Below, one piece after another: positions 1 through 6,486 of a stretch of 10,712 nucleotides of DNA. Position numbers and translations under genes: made by a program. This DNA comes from an uncultured Acinetobacter sp. (GTDB taxonomy: Bacteria; Pseudomonadota; Gammaproteobacteria; Pseudomonadales; Moraxellaceae), in the NCBI RefSeq assembly GCF_943914805.1, contig NZ_CALUDM010000119.1, positions 1-10,712 of the forward strand, given 5' to 3'. Numbering within the stretch: the stretch's first letter is position 1; the number at the start of each line of letters is the position of its first letter. Under the pieces are notes generated by a model. It had not been told where the DNA came from. It saw nothing but the letters and a program-made list of their open reading frames with translations, and did not search any database.

Positions 1-236
1 CAGTAGGTTTGACTGTTAGATTGGCATTTTATGATTTTGGAATTCTAGGGGGTAGGCTTTCTGTTGTCTTCCTGTTTGTTGAAATTTTTTTAATACCTTT
101 TTTGTTGTATAAGAGGTTTACCAATTTTTATTTTTATACTTTCATATTAATGTATTTTATTGTGATTTTTTACGTGACTTGGTATTTTCAGGTTTCCCAA
201 TATTTACAGGATTCGTATTTTATCCCATTGAGCTAA
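1..236 (+). CDS. wzy: C-terminal end of a probable EpsG-type Wzy capsule polymerase (5' end outside window)
   Basis: The frame is open from base 3 to the TAA at 234-236 with no stop, so this is the last ~77 residues of a gene that begins upstream. The fragment is very hydrophobic. After a GGRLS turn there are two likely membrane helices, roughly residues 19-36 and 42-61, rich in Phe, Leu, Ile and Tyr, and a short tail ending YFIPLS. EpsG-family polymerases typically end this way, with a helix starting near an R-(L/I)-S motif and a final aromatic/proline tail. In K loci the polymerase usually sits among the glycosyltransferase genes, and here it is followed after 2 bp by a GT4 gene. If correct, it joins lipid-linked repeat units at the periplasmic face of the inner membrane. 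A flippase (Wzx) or another multi-pass protein cannot be excluded from so short a piece. Confidence 0.6.
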   Translation, partial: VGLTVRLAFYDFGILGGRLSVVFLFVEIFLIPFLLYKRFTNFYFYTFILMYFIVIFYVTWYFQVSQYLQDSYFIPLS

Positions 237-238
237 TT

Positions 239-1288
239 ATGTATAAAGTCTTATTTTTAGTTAATTCTCTTACCCATAAAGCAGGGACTGAGAGAGTAGT
301 CTGTGTGTTAGCAAATAGCATGATAAAAGAGCTTAATTACTCTGTGTCAATTTTGAATCGTGATACTAATAGGGCTAATGTTGCATTTGATTTAGATGCT
401 AATGTTTATATAGAACCTTTAGTTGGAAATTATTTACAATTCAAGAGTAAAATACAAAAATATATTAATCGCGAAAATCCGGATATTATTATAGTTCATA
501 ATATGGGGCGTTTATCTTTATTATGTAGTTTTTTAAAAGTACCAGTTGGGACGAAATTTATATCTTTAGAGCATGTGGCATATGAAAGTAGACCTAATTG
601 GGTTCGTTTTCTTTATAAATATAGGTCTAAAAAATTTAATAAAATCATAACATTAACTAATTATGATGCATTGGCATATCTCAAATTTCACCACGATGTT
701 ATTACAATACCCAATATTTCTCCTTTTGATGTTGAATACAATGGTTCTAATTATTCACATGCTTCAAAAAAAATTATTTCAATTGGCCGATTGACGTATC
801 AGAAAAATTTTCAAAGTCTATTATTGGCTTGGGGTTTAGTTCAAAATAAATGCAAAGATTGGAGTTTGATAATATACGGTGCTGGTGAAGATCAATATCA
901 GCTCGAAACTATGATCAAAGAAATGAATCTTGTGTCTGTAGAATTAAAAGGACCAGTCAATGATATAGCTTCCATTTATAAAGCAGCTTCTTTTTATGTG
1001 ATGTCTTCACGTTTCGAGGGTTTACCGATGGTTCTGATAGAGGCTCAGTCTTTTGGTTTACCAATAGTTTCTTATGATTGCCCACATGGTCCTGCGGATG
1101 TTATTGTGCATAATGAAAATGGTTTTTTAGTTGAGGATCAGAACTTTCATAAGTTGGCAGAGAATATGTTAGTTCTTATTAATGACAAAGAAAAAAGATA
1201 TAATATGTCAGCTATGGCAAAAAAAAATGCGAAAAAATTTTCTCAAAAGAATATTCTAAAATCTTGGGAAAATTTGGTTATTGAGTAA
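239..1288 (+). CDS. GT4-family glycosyltransferase of capsule repeat-unit assembly
   Basis: This 349-residue GT-B enzyme is probably cytoplasmic and membrane-associated, adding one sugar to the undecaprenyl-diphosphate-linked repeat unit. I start it at the ATG at 239, giving MYKVLFLVNSL, because that is the first beta strand of the N-terminal Rossmann domain. The following KAGTERVV is the usual glycine-rich acceptor loop. A longer reading from a TTG at 179 would lie inside the preceding gene and add a non-conserved 20-residue leader. In the C-terminal domain, ISIGRLTYQKNF carries the R184/K189 pair that contacts donor phosphates, and FEGLPMVLIEA carries the E260-x7-E268 signature of GT4. YDCPHGPADVI follows and is common in this family. 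Donor and linkage cannot be read from the sequence. It starts 2 bp after the polymerase stop and is strongly AT-rich. No clear ribosome binding site is visible, so coupling to the upstream gene is likely. Confidence 0.9.
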   Translation: MYKVLFLVNSLTHKAGTERVVCVLANSMIKELNYSVSILNRDTNRANVAFDLDANVYIEPLVGNYLQFKSKIQKYINRENPDIIIVHNMGRLSLLCSFLKVPVGTKFISLEHVAYESRPNWVRFLYKYRSKKFNKIITLTNYDALAYLKFHHDVITIPNISPFDVEYNGSNYSHASKKIISIGRLTYQKNFQSLLLAWGLVQNKCKDWSLIIYGAGEDQYQLETMIKEMNLVSVELKGPVNDIASIYKAASFYVMSSRFEGLPMVLIEAQSFGLPIVSYDCPHGPADVIVHNENGFLVEDQNFHKLAENMLVLINDKEKRYNMSAMAKKNAKKFSQKNILKSWENLVIE

Positions 1289-1368
1289 GGATTTAAAACG
1301 GATTGATTTTTGATTCACAAGCCTTAACAATTTTAACTTTTAATTGATAAAATGGTGAAAAGAGTATT

Positions 1369-2511
1369 ATGTTTTTTTTAATAGTTGGTGCTGGTTTTAC
1401 AGGTGCAGTTATTGGTAGAAAGCTTGCTGAAGCTGGACATGAGGTTATGATAATTGATCAGCGCTCTCATATTGCAGGTAATTGCTATACTGAGCGCGAT
1501 AAAAATACACAAGTTATGGAGCATGTTTATGGGCCTCATATTTTTCATACTAGTGATGAGAAGGTCTGGGCTTATATAAATGAACATGGAGAATTTATAC
1601 CATATATTAATAGGGTAAAAACAACTCATAAAAATCTAGTCTATTCTTTACCAATTAATTTACATACCATAAACCAATTTTATCAAAAAAGTTTTAATCC
1701 AAAACAAGCTCTTGAGTGGATTTGTACTGTTGCTGATAAAAGTATTGAAATACCAGAAAATTTTGAAGAGCAAGCGCTTAAGTTTGTTGGAAAGGATTTA
1801 TATGAAGCTTTCTTTAAAGGGTATACAAAAAAACAATGGGGGTGTAATCCTAGGGAGTTACCAGCGAGTATTTTAAAGAGGTTACCTGTTCGCTTTAATT
1901 ATGATGATAATTATTTTTCTCATAAGTATCAAGGTATTCCAAAAAATGGATATACACCAATAGTTGAATCTATTTTGAACCATCCTTCAATTAAAGTTAA
2001 ATTAAACACTGCTTTCGATAAGGGTATAATTGAAGAGTTTGATCACGTTATTTGGACTGGTCAATTAGATCAATGGTTCGATTTTAAAGTTGGCAGGTTA
2101 GGTTATCGAACTCTAACTTTTGAAAAACATGAGGGACAGGGTGATTTTCAAGGGACTGCTGTTATGAACTATGGGGATGAATCTGTGAAATATACAAGAA
2201 TCTCTGAACATAAACATTTTACTCCTTGGGAAGAGCATAATGGAACTATTTATTTTAAGGAGTTTAGCTCCACTTGTGGTGAAGGTGATATTCCTTATTA
2301 TCCAATTCGTTTAGCTAACGATAAAGAACTATTGGAAAAATATATTGATTTAGCTAATAAAGAGCAAAAAGTTACATTTGCAGGTAGATTAGGTACTTAT
2401 AGATATATGGATATGGATGTAACTATAAAAGAAGCATTAAATCTTTCAGAACAGCTATTGGATGACCTTGCGAATAAAACAAAGTTAAATAGTTTTTATC
2501 ACGAAGAATAA
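1369..2511 (+). CDS. glf: UDP-galactopyranose mutase
   Basis: This FAD-dependent enzyme interconverts UDP-galactopyranose and UDP-galactofuranose, the donor for Galf residues. Its 380 residues match the usual bacterial length. The N-terminal LIVGAGFTGAVIGRKLAEAG is the dinucleotide-binding fold, followed by HIAGNCYTE and the YGPHIFHTS segment. KKQWGCNPRELP contains W157, which packs over the uridine. R175 and R277 (in YTRISEHK) correspond to the two arginines that bind the UDP diphosphate. FAGRLGTYRYMDMD contains R340, Y346 and D348 of the flavin and substrate site. All key positions are present, so it should be active. It lies 80 bp after the GT4 gene, with a short AAGAG just upstream of the ATG. 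Its substrate can be supplied by the epimerase encoded at 8161-9180, and the product is probably used by the GT2 enzyme encoded on the opposite strand immediately downstream. Confidence 0.96.
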   Translation: MFFLIVGAGFTGAVIGRKLAEAGHEVMIIDQRSHIAGNCYTERDKNTQVMEHVYGPHIFHTSDEKVWAYINEHGEFIPYINRVKTTHKNLVYSLPINLHTINQFYQKSFNPKQALEWICTVADKSIEIPENFEEQALKFVGKDLYEAFFKGYTKKQWGCNPRELPASILKRLPVRFNYDDNYFSHKYQGIPKNGYTPIVESILNHPSIKVKLNTAFDKGIIEEFDHVIWTGQLDQWFDFKVGRLGYRTLTFEKHEGQGDFQGTAVMNYGDESVKYTRISEHKHFTPWEEHNGTIYFKEFSSTCGEGDIPYYPIRLANDKELLEKYIDLANKEQKVTFAGRLGTYRYMDMDVTIKEALNLSEQLLDDLANKTKLNSFYHEE

Positions 2512-2524
2512 TTGTAAAATGCCA

Positions 2525-2557
2525 AAATTCTCAGCAAATTATCTTTGCTGAGAATTT
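2525..2557. terminator. Perfect 14-bp hairpin between convergent genes, probable bidirectional terminator
   Basis: AAATTCTCAGCAAA at 2525-2538 is perfectly complementary to 2544-2557, with a TTATC loop. It lies 13 bp after the glf stop and 8 bp beyond the stop of the opposing GT2 gene. On the minus strand the stem is followed by TGGCATTTT. On the plus strand the tail is GAATATTCTTATTT. Neither is a clean U-tract, but the A/T-rich ends of the stem supply T runs in both directions. Its position between two convergent stops fits a shared terminator. Confidence 0.75.
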
Positions 2558-2565
2558 GAATATTC

Positions 2566-3468
2566 TTATTTATCAATTTTGCGTAATGGCAATATTTTTT
2601 TGTAAAGCTTAAGAGAGTCATTCAGGGCGATTGTAAATGTTTTAATGTTATTAAGCTTCCAAAAGTTTAAGGTTACACCACCTAAATAGACTATGAATGG
2701 TTTTAGCTTTACAAATACATTTTTTCCATAGATATAATGTATTAAGAAAAAATTTCTATACATATAGTGACTTTTCCAGGTACCAAGAGCCATATTTTGC
2801 ACGTATTCGAACTGTCGAACAATTTTAGCATCTCTAATAGCAAAGATTTTTTCCCCAATTTCTAAAACTCTTAAGCCGTAGTCTAAATCGTCAAAGAAAA
2901 TGAAATAGTCTTCATAAGGAAAGCCTATTTTATCAATGACCTCTCTTTTTATAAAAAAACCTTCGAAAGAAATAGTCTTAACTTCTTCGTATTCAGGCAT
3001 TTCAGAGCGTTTATGATATTTTTTGGCAATTGTTTGTGATTTTGGATTAATTTGAAAAGGATTACTTAAGTTGTAGTTATAACCAGCAGTCTCCATGATA
3101 TTGCCTTTTTTGTCTTCTCTGACAGCAATCATTGCATTAAAATTATATTTTAGGAGCGATTCAATACATTTAGAGTCTAAAAGAATATCATCGTCTACTA
3201 GAAAAATAGCGTCATAACCAAGATCATAAGCTAGTTTTGTACCTTGGTGAAATCCTCCAGCGCCACCTGAATTTATATCGTTATGGATAATATGATACAT
3301 ATCGTCATTTAAGTTATTTAAATAATCAAAAGTTCCATCACTTGAAGCATTGTTGATAATAATGACTTTACTTGGAAGGATTGTTTGTTGTTGTATTGAG
3401 TCAAGCATTTCACGCAATAGTTCCACTCGATTAAATGTAACTAAAACTATTGCTAGGGATTTCGACAT
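2566..3468 (-). CDS. GT2-family glycosyltransferase, probable galactofuranosyltransferase (reverse orientation)
   Basis: A GT-A fold family 2 transferase of 300 residues from the ATG at 3468. MSKSLAIVLVTFNR opens the nucleotide-binding domain, IINNASSDGT is the following conserved strand, and VDDD (92-94) is the metal-binding DxD-type motif. NSGGAGGFHQG (66-76) is the glycine-rich loop characteristic of the GlfT1-like branch. FFDDLDYGLR (191-200) is the catalytic-base region that corresponds to the (E/D)D-x-(D/E) segment of this family. No membrane anchor is evident, though the C-terminal region is basic and aromatic, consistent with peripheral membrane attachment. An in-frame ATG at 3513 would add 15 residues; I prefer 3468 because the family normally begins just before the first strand, but neither start has a good Shine-Dalgarno sequence. 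Galf as donor is inferred from the GGAGGF loop and the adjacent glf. The reverse orientation is unusual for a K-locus transferase and implies its own promoter. Confidence 0.85.
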   Translation of the reverse strand: MSKSLAIVLVTFNRVELLREMLDSIQQQTILPSKVIIINNASSDGTFDYLNNLNDDMYHIIHNDINSGGAGGFHQGTKLAYDLGYDAIFLVDDDILLDSKCIESLLKYNFNAMIAVREDKKGNIMETAGYNYNLSNPFQINPKSQTIAKKYHKRSEMPEYEEVKTISFEGFFIKREVIDKIGFPYEDYFIFFDDLDYGLRVLEIGEKIFAIRDAKIVRQFEYVQNMALGTWKSHYMYRNFFLIHYIYGKNVFVKLKPFIVYLGGVTLNFWKLNNIKTFTIALNDSLKLYKKILPLRKIDK

Positions 3469-3562
3469 TTTTTTTGGTCTACTGTATTTAAGTTTATGAG
3501 ATAGTATATACATTAGTGTTGTTGTTTCAAGTTCACTTTTTTTATTTTTAATTATATAATAT

Positions 3563-3590
3563 TTTATAAATGTGGCTATATTGTGTTAAA
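3563..3590 (-). promoter_or_regulatory. Candidate promoter for the reverse-strand GT2 gene
   Basis: Read on the minus strand, TTTAAC (3585-3590) is separated by 16 bp from TATAAA (3563-3568), about 50 bp upstream of the possible start at 3513 and 95 bp from the preferred start at 3468. A TATAAT also lies slightly downstream (3551-3556) but without a recognisable -35 box. The region is so AT-rich that chance matches are likely. A promoter is required somewhere here because the gene faces away from the rest of the locus. Confidence 0.35.
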
Positions 3591-3605
3591 TTGAAGGAAT
3601 TTGGA

Positions 3606-3634
3606 TTGTGGTATGTTATCATGATTGGTATTAT
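3606..3634 (+). promoter_or_regulatory. Candidate promoter for the itrA-galU-ugd-gpi-gne1 block
   Basis: TTGTGG (3606-3611) and TATTAT (3629-3634) are 17 bp apart and lie about 57 bp upstream of the itrA ATG. Each resembles the sigma-70 consensus moderately. Because the upstream neighbour is transcribed in the opposite direction, itrA cannot be reached by read-through from glf without crossing the hairpin and the inverted gene. A promoter in this spacer is therefore expected, but this exact site is only a candidate. Confidence 0.4.
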
Positions 3635-3690
3635 TAGTTTTGAATAAGATACTTGTCTAAATCAATTAAAATCATGGGTTTAAAAACTAA

Positions 3691-4311
3691 ATGAAAAGAA
3701 TTATTGATATAGTAATTGCTTTTTTTGCGTTATTATTTCTTTCACCAGTTTTCCTTTTTGTAGCTTATAAAGTAAAAAAGAATTTAGGCTCACCAATTTT
3801 TTTCTACCAAGAACGCCCAGGACGACATGGTAAATTGTTTAAAATGATGAAATTTCGTTCAATGAAAAACACGGTTGACGAAAATGGGATTCCATTGTCC
3901 GATGATCAACGGATTACTCCTTTTGGGCAAAAGCTACGCTCAACCAGTTTGGATGAAATGCCACAACTAATTAATGTTCTAAAAGGTGATATGAGTGTAG
4001 TTGGTCCGCGACCACAACTGCCGGAATTTTTGGAATATTATACACCTCATCAAATGCGTAGACATGAAGTCAAACCAGGTATGACAGGTTTGGCTCAAGT
4101 TAGTGGCCGTAACAGTTTATCTTGGGAAGAGAAGTTTGATTTAGATGTAGAATATGTTGAAAAGCAATCGATCCTTTTTGATTTTAAAATTATGTTTAAA
4201 ACTGTTGAAGTTATGCTAAAAAAGGAAGGTATTGATTCACCTGATCAAGCTGTTGGTGCAAGTCGCTTTTCAGGATCAGAAACGACCGATACCGAGTCTA
4301 CAAATCGTTAA
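3691..4311 (+). CDS. itrA: Initiating undecaprenyl-phosphate sugar-1-phosphate transferase (ItrA/PglC type)
   Basis: This monotopic inner-membrane enzyme starts the repeat unit by transferring a HexNAc-1-phosphate from its UDP-sugar to undecaprenyl phosphate. At 206 residues it is the small PglC-like form rather than the long WcaJ/WbaP form. Residues 4-26 form the single hydrophobic re-entrant helix, with the Ser-Pro break (S18-P19) that turns it back to the cytoplasm. KMMKFRSM follows the helix. TSLDEMPQLINVLKGDMSVVGPRP holds the catalytic Asp-Glu dyad (D88, E89) and the GPRP motif (105-108). The RRHEVKPGMTGLAQVSGRN segment is the conserved C-terminal part. The last ~20 residues form a Ser/Thr-rich hydrophilic tail. 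Sequence alone does not fix the sugar; in Acinetobacter, ItrA variants are reported to use N-acetylated sugars such as GalNAc, GlcNAc or QuiNAc4NAc. No clear ribosome binding site is seen. galU follows after 24 bp. Confidence 0.93.
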   Translation: MKRIIDIVIAFFALLFLSPVFLFVAYKVKKNLGSPIFFYQERPGRHGKLFKMMKFRSMKNTVDENGIPLSDDQRITPFGQKLRSTSLDEMPQLINVLKGDMSVVGPRPQLPEFLEYYTPHQMRRHEVKPGMTGLAQVSGRNSLSWEEKFDLDVEYVEKQSILFDFKIMFKTVEVMLKKEGIDSPDQAVGASRFSGSETTDTESTNR

Positions 4312-4335
4312 TAATATAGTGTTGTTGAATAAATC

Positions 4336-5211
4336 ATGATCAAAAAAGCCATTCTCCCTGTTGCTGGTTTAGGTACACGCTTTTTACCTGCAAGTAAATC
4401 CATTCCTAAAGAAATGGTCACGGTTGTTGATCGTCCTGCGATTGAATATGTGATTAAAGAAGCTGTTGCAGCAGGTATTGAAGAAATTATTTTAGTTACA
4501 CATTCTTCAAAAGCGTCAATAGAAAATTATTTTGATCGAAATTTTGAGCTCGAAACGACTCTTGAAAATAAGAAGAAATTTGATTTACTTAAAGAAATTA
4601 CAGAGATTTTACCGAAACACGTGAGTGTGATTAGCGTACGTCAACCACAGCCTTTGGGATTAGGACATGCTGTTCTATGTGCTAAGGCGGTAGTTGGTGA
4701 TGAAGACTTTGCTGTGCTTTTACCAGATGTATTGGTGAAAGAGAATCATACAGAAAATGATTTAGCGCGAATGATTCAGCGGTTTGATACGTCTAAAGCA
4801 GCACAAATTATGGTAGAAGCTGTACCTGACCATCTTGTGGACCAATACGGTATTGTTGATGTTACCCATTCACCTAAAGAAGGTGAAAGCATTGTGATGC
4901 AAGGTGTTATCGAAAAACCAGCTGTAGATAAAGCACCTTCTAATTTATCAGTGGTTGGACGTTATGTTCTTCCTGCTAAAATTATGCAGTTGTTAGAACA
5001 AACACCGAAAGGTGCGGGTAATGAGATTCAATTAACGGATGCGATTGCAGCTTTACAAAAATTAGAAAATGTTGAGGCATACCGTATGAAGGGGAAAACC
5101 TTCGATTGCGGTAGTAAAATTGGTTATTTAAAAGCAGTCTTGCACTATGGTGTGGAACATCCTAAATTAGGTGAAGAATTCAAACAACTCATTAAAGAGT
5201 TGAATATATAA
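4336..5211 (+). CDS. galU: UTP-glucose-1-phosphate uridylyltransferase
   Basis: This enzyme makes UDP-glucose and pyrophosphate from UTP and glucose-1-phosphate in the cytoplasm, the entry to the UDP-sugar pool for capsule synthesis. The 291-residue length is normal for bacterial GalU. The N-terminus has the nucleotide-binding signature GLGTRFLPASKSIPKEM (11-27) with K25. LLPDVLV (128-134) carries D131 of the metal site. VIEKP (191-195) carries K194. IQLTDAI (231-237) and DCGSKIGYLKA (257-267) complete the sugar-nucleotide pocket. No key residue is missing. It lies 24 bp after itrA and 15 bp before ugd in an evident operon. No good Shine-Dalgarno sequence precedes the ATG. Its glucose-1-phosphate substrate is supplied by the pgm product encoded convergently at the right end. 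Confidence 0.96.
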   Translation: MIKKAILPVAGLGTRFLPASKSIPKEMVTVVDRPAIEYVIKEAVAAGIEEIILVTHSSKASIENYFDRNFELETTLENKKKFDLLKEITEILPKHVSVISVRQPQPLGLGHAVLCAKAVVGDEDFAVLLPDVLVKENHTENDLARMIQRFDTSKAAQIMVEAVPDHLVDQYGIVDVTHSPKEGESIVMQGVIEKPAVDKAPSNLSVVGRYVLPAKIMQLLEQTPKGAGNEIQLTDAIAALQKLENVEAYRMKGKTFDCGSKIGYLKAVLHYGVEHPKLGEEFKQLIKELNI

Positions 5212-5226
5212 CATATTGGATCATAT

Positions 5227-6486
5227 ATGAATATTTGTGTTTTTGGCACAACCCTCCAAGCTGGCGTAATTGCTGGCTTGTTTGCTGAATATGGGCATCA
5301 AGTGTATTGGTGTCCTCAAATTGCGACTGAAAACCAAGCTTCAGTGCATTATCAAGATGAAAATTTAAATCAACTCATTAATAAACAAATTAAAAATCAT
5401 ACATTGCAATTGATCGATTTAAAAGAGATTCATTTAAACTGTGATGTATTTCTTTTTAGTTTTAATCCATCGGAATTTGATCAAGCAATAGTCTTGGTAG
5501 AAGAGCTAAAAAGACAGCCTATTATTCATCCTAAGTTGATGATTAATGGTTCAACGTTTGGTTTAGAGGGTACAGAAAAACTCAAGAAAATTTTAGTCAC
5601 TGATCATTGGGCATATTTACCTGATACCATTCAAGAAGGAAATGCGATCCAAAGTTTTATTGATTTAAAACAGATTCTTGTGGGTGCTGAGCAAGAAGAA
5701 ACACAACAACAGATCAAAGAGTTACTTCGTCCATTTTTTCAATTAAAACAACAATTTTTATTTATGCCTTTCTTGGATGCTGAGTTTACTAAACTGAGTA
5801 TTTCGGGCATGTTGGCAACACGAATCAGTTATATGAATGATATGGCGCAAGTTGCCGAAAAGTTAAATATTGATATTCAAAATGTGAAACAGGGCTTAGC
5901 TGCGGATAGTCGTATTGGCGCAACCTATCTTTCTCCAGGTGTAGGCTTTGGTGGGGAGAATTTTTCTCATGATATTTTAACTTTAACTGGTACTGTGGCT
6001 GGTTCAGGTGTTAAAAGCCAGTTGCTCGATCAAGTTTGGAATATTAACGAACAACAAAAAGAAATTTTGTTTAGAAAACTCTGGAATTACTACCAAGGGC
6101 AATTAACGGGTAAAGTTGTGGCGATTTGGGGAGCTTCTTTTAAAGAAAATACTTCGAGCGTTGATAATTCACCAATTCATACCATGCTTGCAGCGCTTTG
6201 GGCACAAGGTGTCATTGTGAAATTACATGATCCACAAGCTTTAAACAGAATTTTAGAAATTTATGGTGATCGCTCAGATCTAATTTTATGTGATAACCAA
6301 TATCAAGCAACAGAACATGCACACGCTTTATGCATATTGACGGCTTGGAAGCAATATTGGAGTCCAGATTACTCGCAACTTTTACAGAAAATGACACATC
6401 CTTTGATTCTAGATGGTCGTAATATATTGGATCCTGATTTTGTCAAAGCACAAGGTTTTGCTTATCAAGGAGTTGGTCGAGTATGA
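5227..6486 (+). CDS. ugd: UDP-glucose 6-dehydrogenase family protein with degenerate active site
   Basis: A 419-residue member of the nucleotide-sugar dehydrogenase family, which normally oxidises UDP-glucose to UDP-glucuronate with 2 NAD+. The three-domain layout is intact: N-terminal Rossmann domain (MNICVFGTTLQAG), PDTIQEGNAI (a counterpart of P-x-FLREG-x-A), DAEFTKLSISGMLATR (184-199) and a C-terminal domain starting VVAIWGASFKENT. However, the catalytic loop reads PGVGFGGENFSHD (237-249): N245 stands where the nucleophilic Cys of GGSCFPKD belongs, and H248 replaces the Lys. The Asn four residues after K189 is Ser193. The GxGYVG dinucleotide motif is GTTLQA. The usual T-x-D-x-RES motif is TSSVDNSP. 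The frame is complete and the ORF looks maintained. I recall that ugd at this K-locus position in Acinetobacter has the same features, but have not checked this. Family membership is certain; normal dehydrogenase activity is doubtful. GGA precedes the ATG by 6 bases. It overlaps gpi by 4 bp. Confidence 0.85.
   Translation: MNICVFGTTLQAGVIAGLFAEYGHQVYWCPQIATENQASVHYQDENLNQLINKQIKNHTLQLIDLKEIHLNCDVFLFSFNPSEFDQAIVLVEELKRQPIIHPKLMINGSTFGLEGTEKLKKILVTDHWAYLPDTIQEGNAIQSFIDLKQILVGAEQEETQQQIKELLRPFFQLKQQFLFMPFLDAEFTKLSISGMLATRISYMNDMAQVAEKLNIDIQNVKQGLAADSRIGATYLSPGVGFGGENFSHDILTLTGTVAGSGVKSQLLDQVWNINEQQKEILFRKLWNYYQGQLTGKVVAIWGASFKENTSSVDNSPIHTMLAALWAQGVIVKLHDPQALNRILEIYGDRSDLILCDNQYQATEHAHALCILTAWKQYWSPDYSQLLQKMTHPLILDGRNILDPDFVKAQGFAYQGVGRV
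6467..6472 (+). promoter_or_regulatory. Ribosome binding site fixing the gpi start
   Basis: AAGGAG lies inside the 3' end of ugd, 10 bases before the ATG at 6483. It supports that start over the next in-frame ATG (6495), which would be 22 bases away. Together with the ATGA overlap of ugd stop and gpi start, it suggests translational coupling. Confidence 0.7.

Noticed and set aside
179..238. Upstream TTG start for the GT4 gene
   Set aside because: It would lie inside the preceding membrane-protein gene and add a hydrophobic leader that the GT4 fold does not have; the ATG at 239 starts the first beta strand directly.
1324..1353. Possible promoter TTAACA-N18-TAAAAT before glf
   Set aside because: Both boxes match the consensus at five of six positions, but transcription would begin at about the ribosome binding site, leaving a leader of only ~9 bases; the AT-rich gap makes chance matches likely.
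1378..1629. Minus-strand open frame of 83 codons inside glf
   Set aside because: It lies wholly within a well-supported conserved gene on the other strand and shows no recognisable domain.
3551..3560. Palindrome ATTATATAAT in the divergent spacer as an operator
   Set aside because: A ten-base A/T-only palindrome is expected by chance in such AT-rich sequence, and there is no second copy or flanking symmetry.
6212..6397. Minus-strand open frame of 61 codons inside ugd
   Set aside because: Antisense to an intact family member, no start signals or motif; low-complexity shadow frame.
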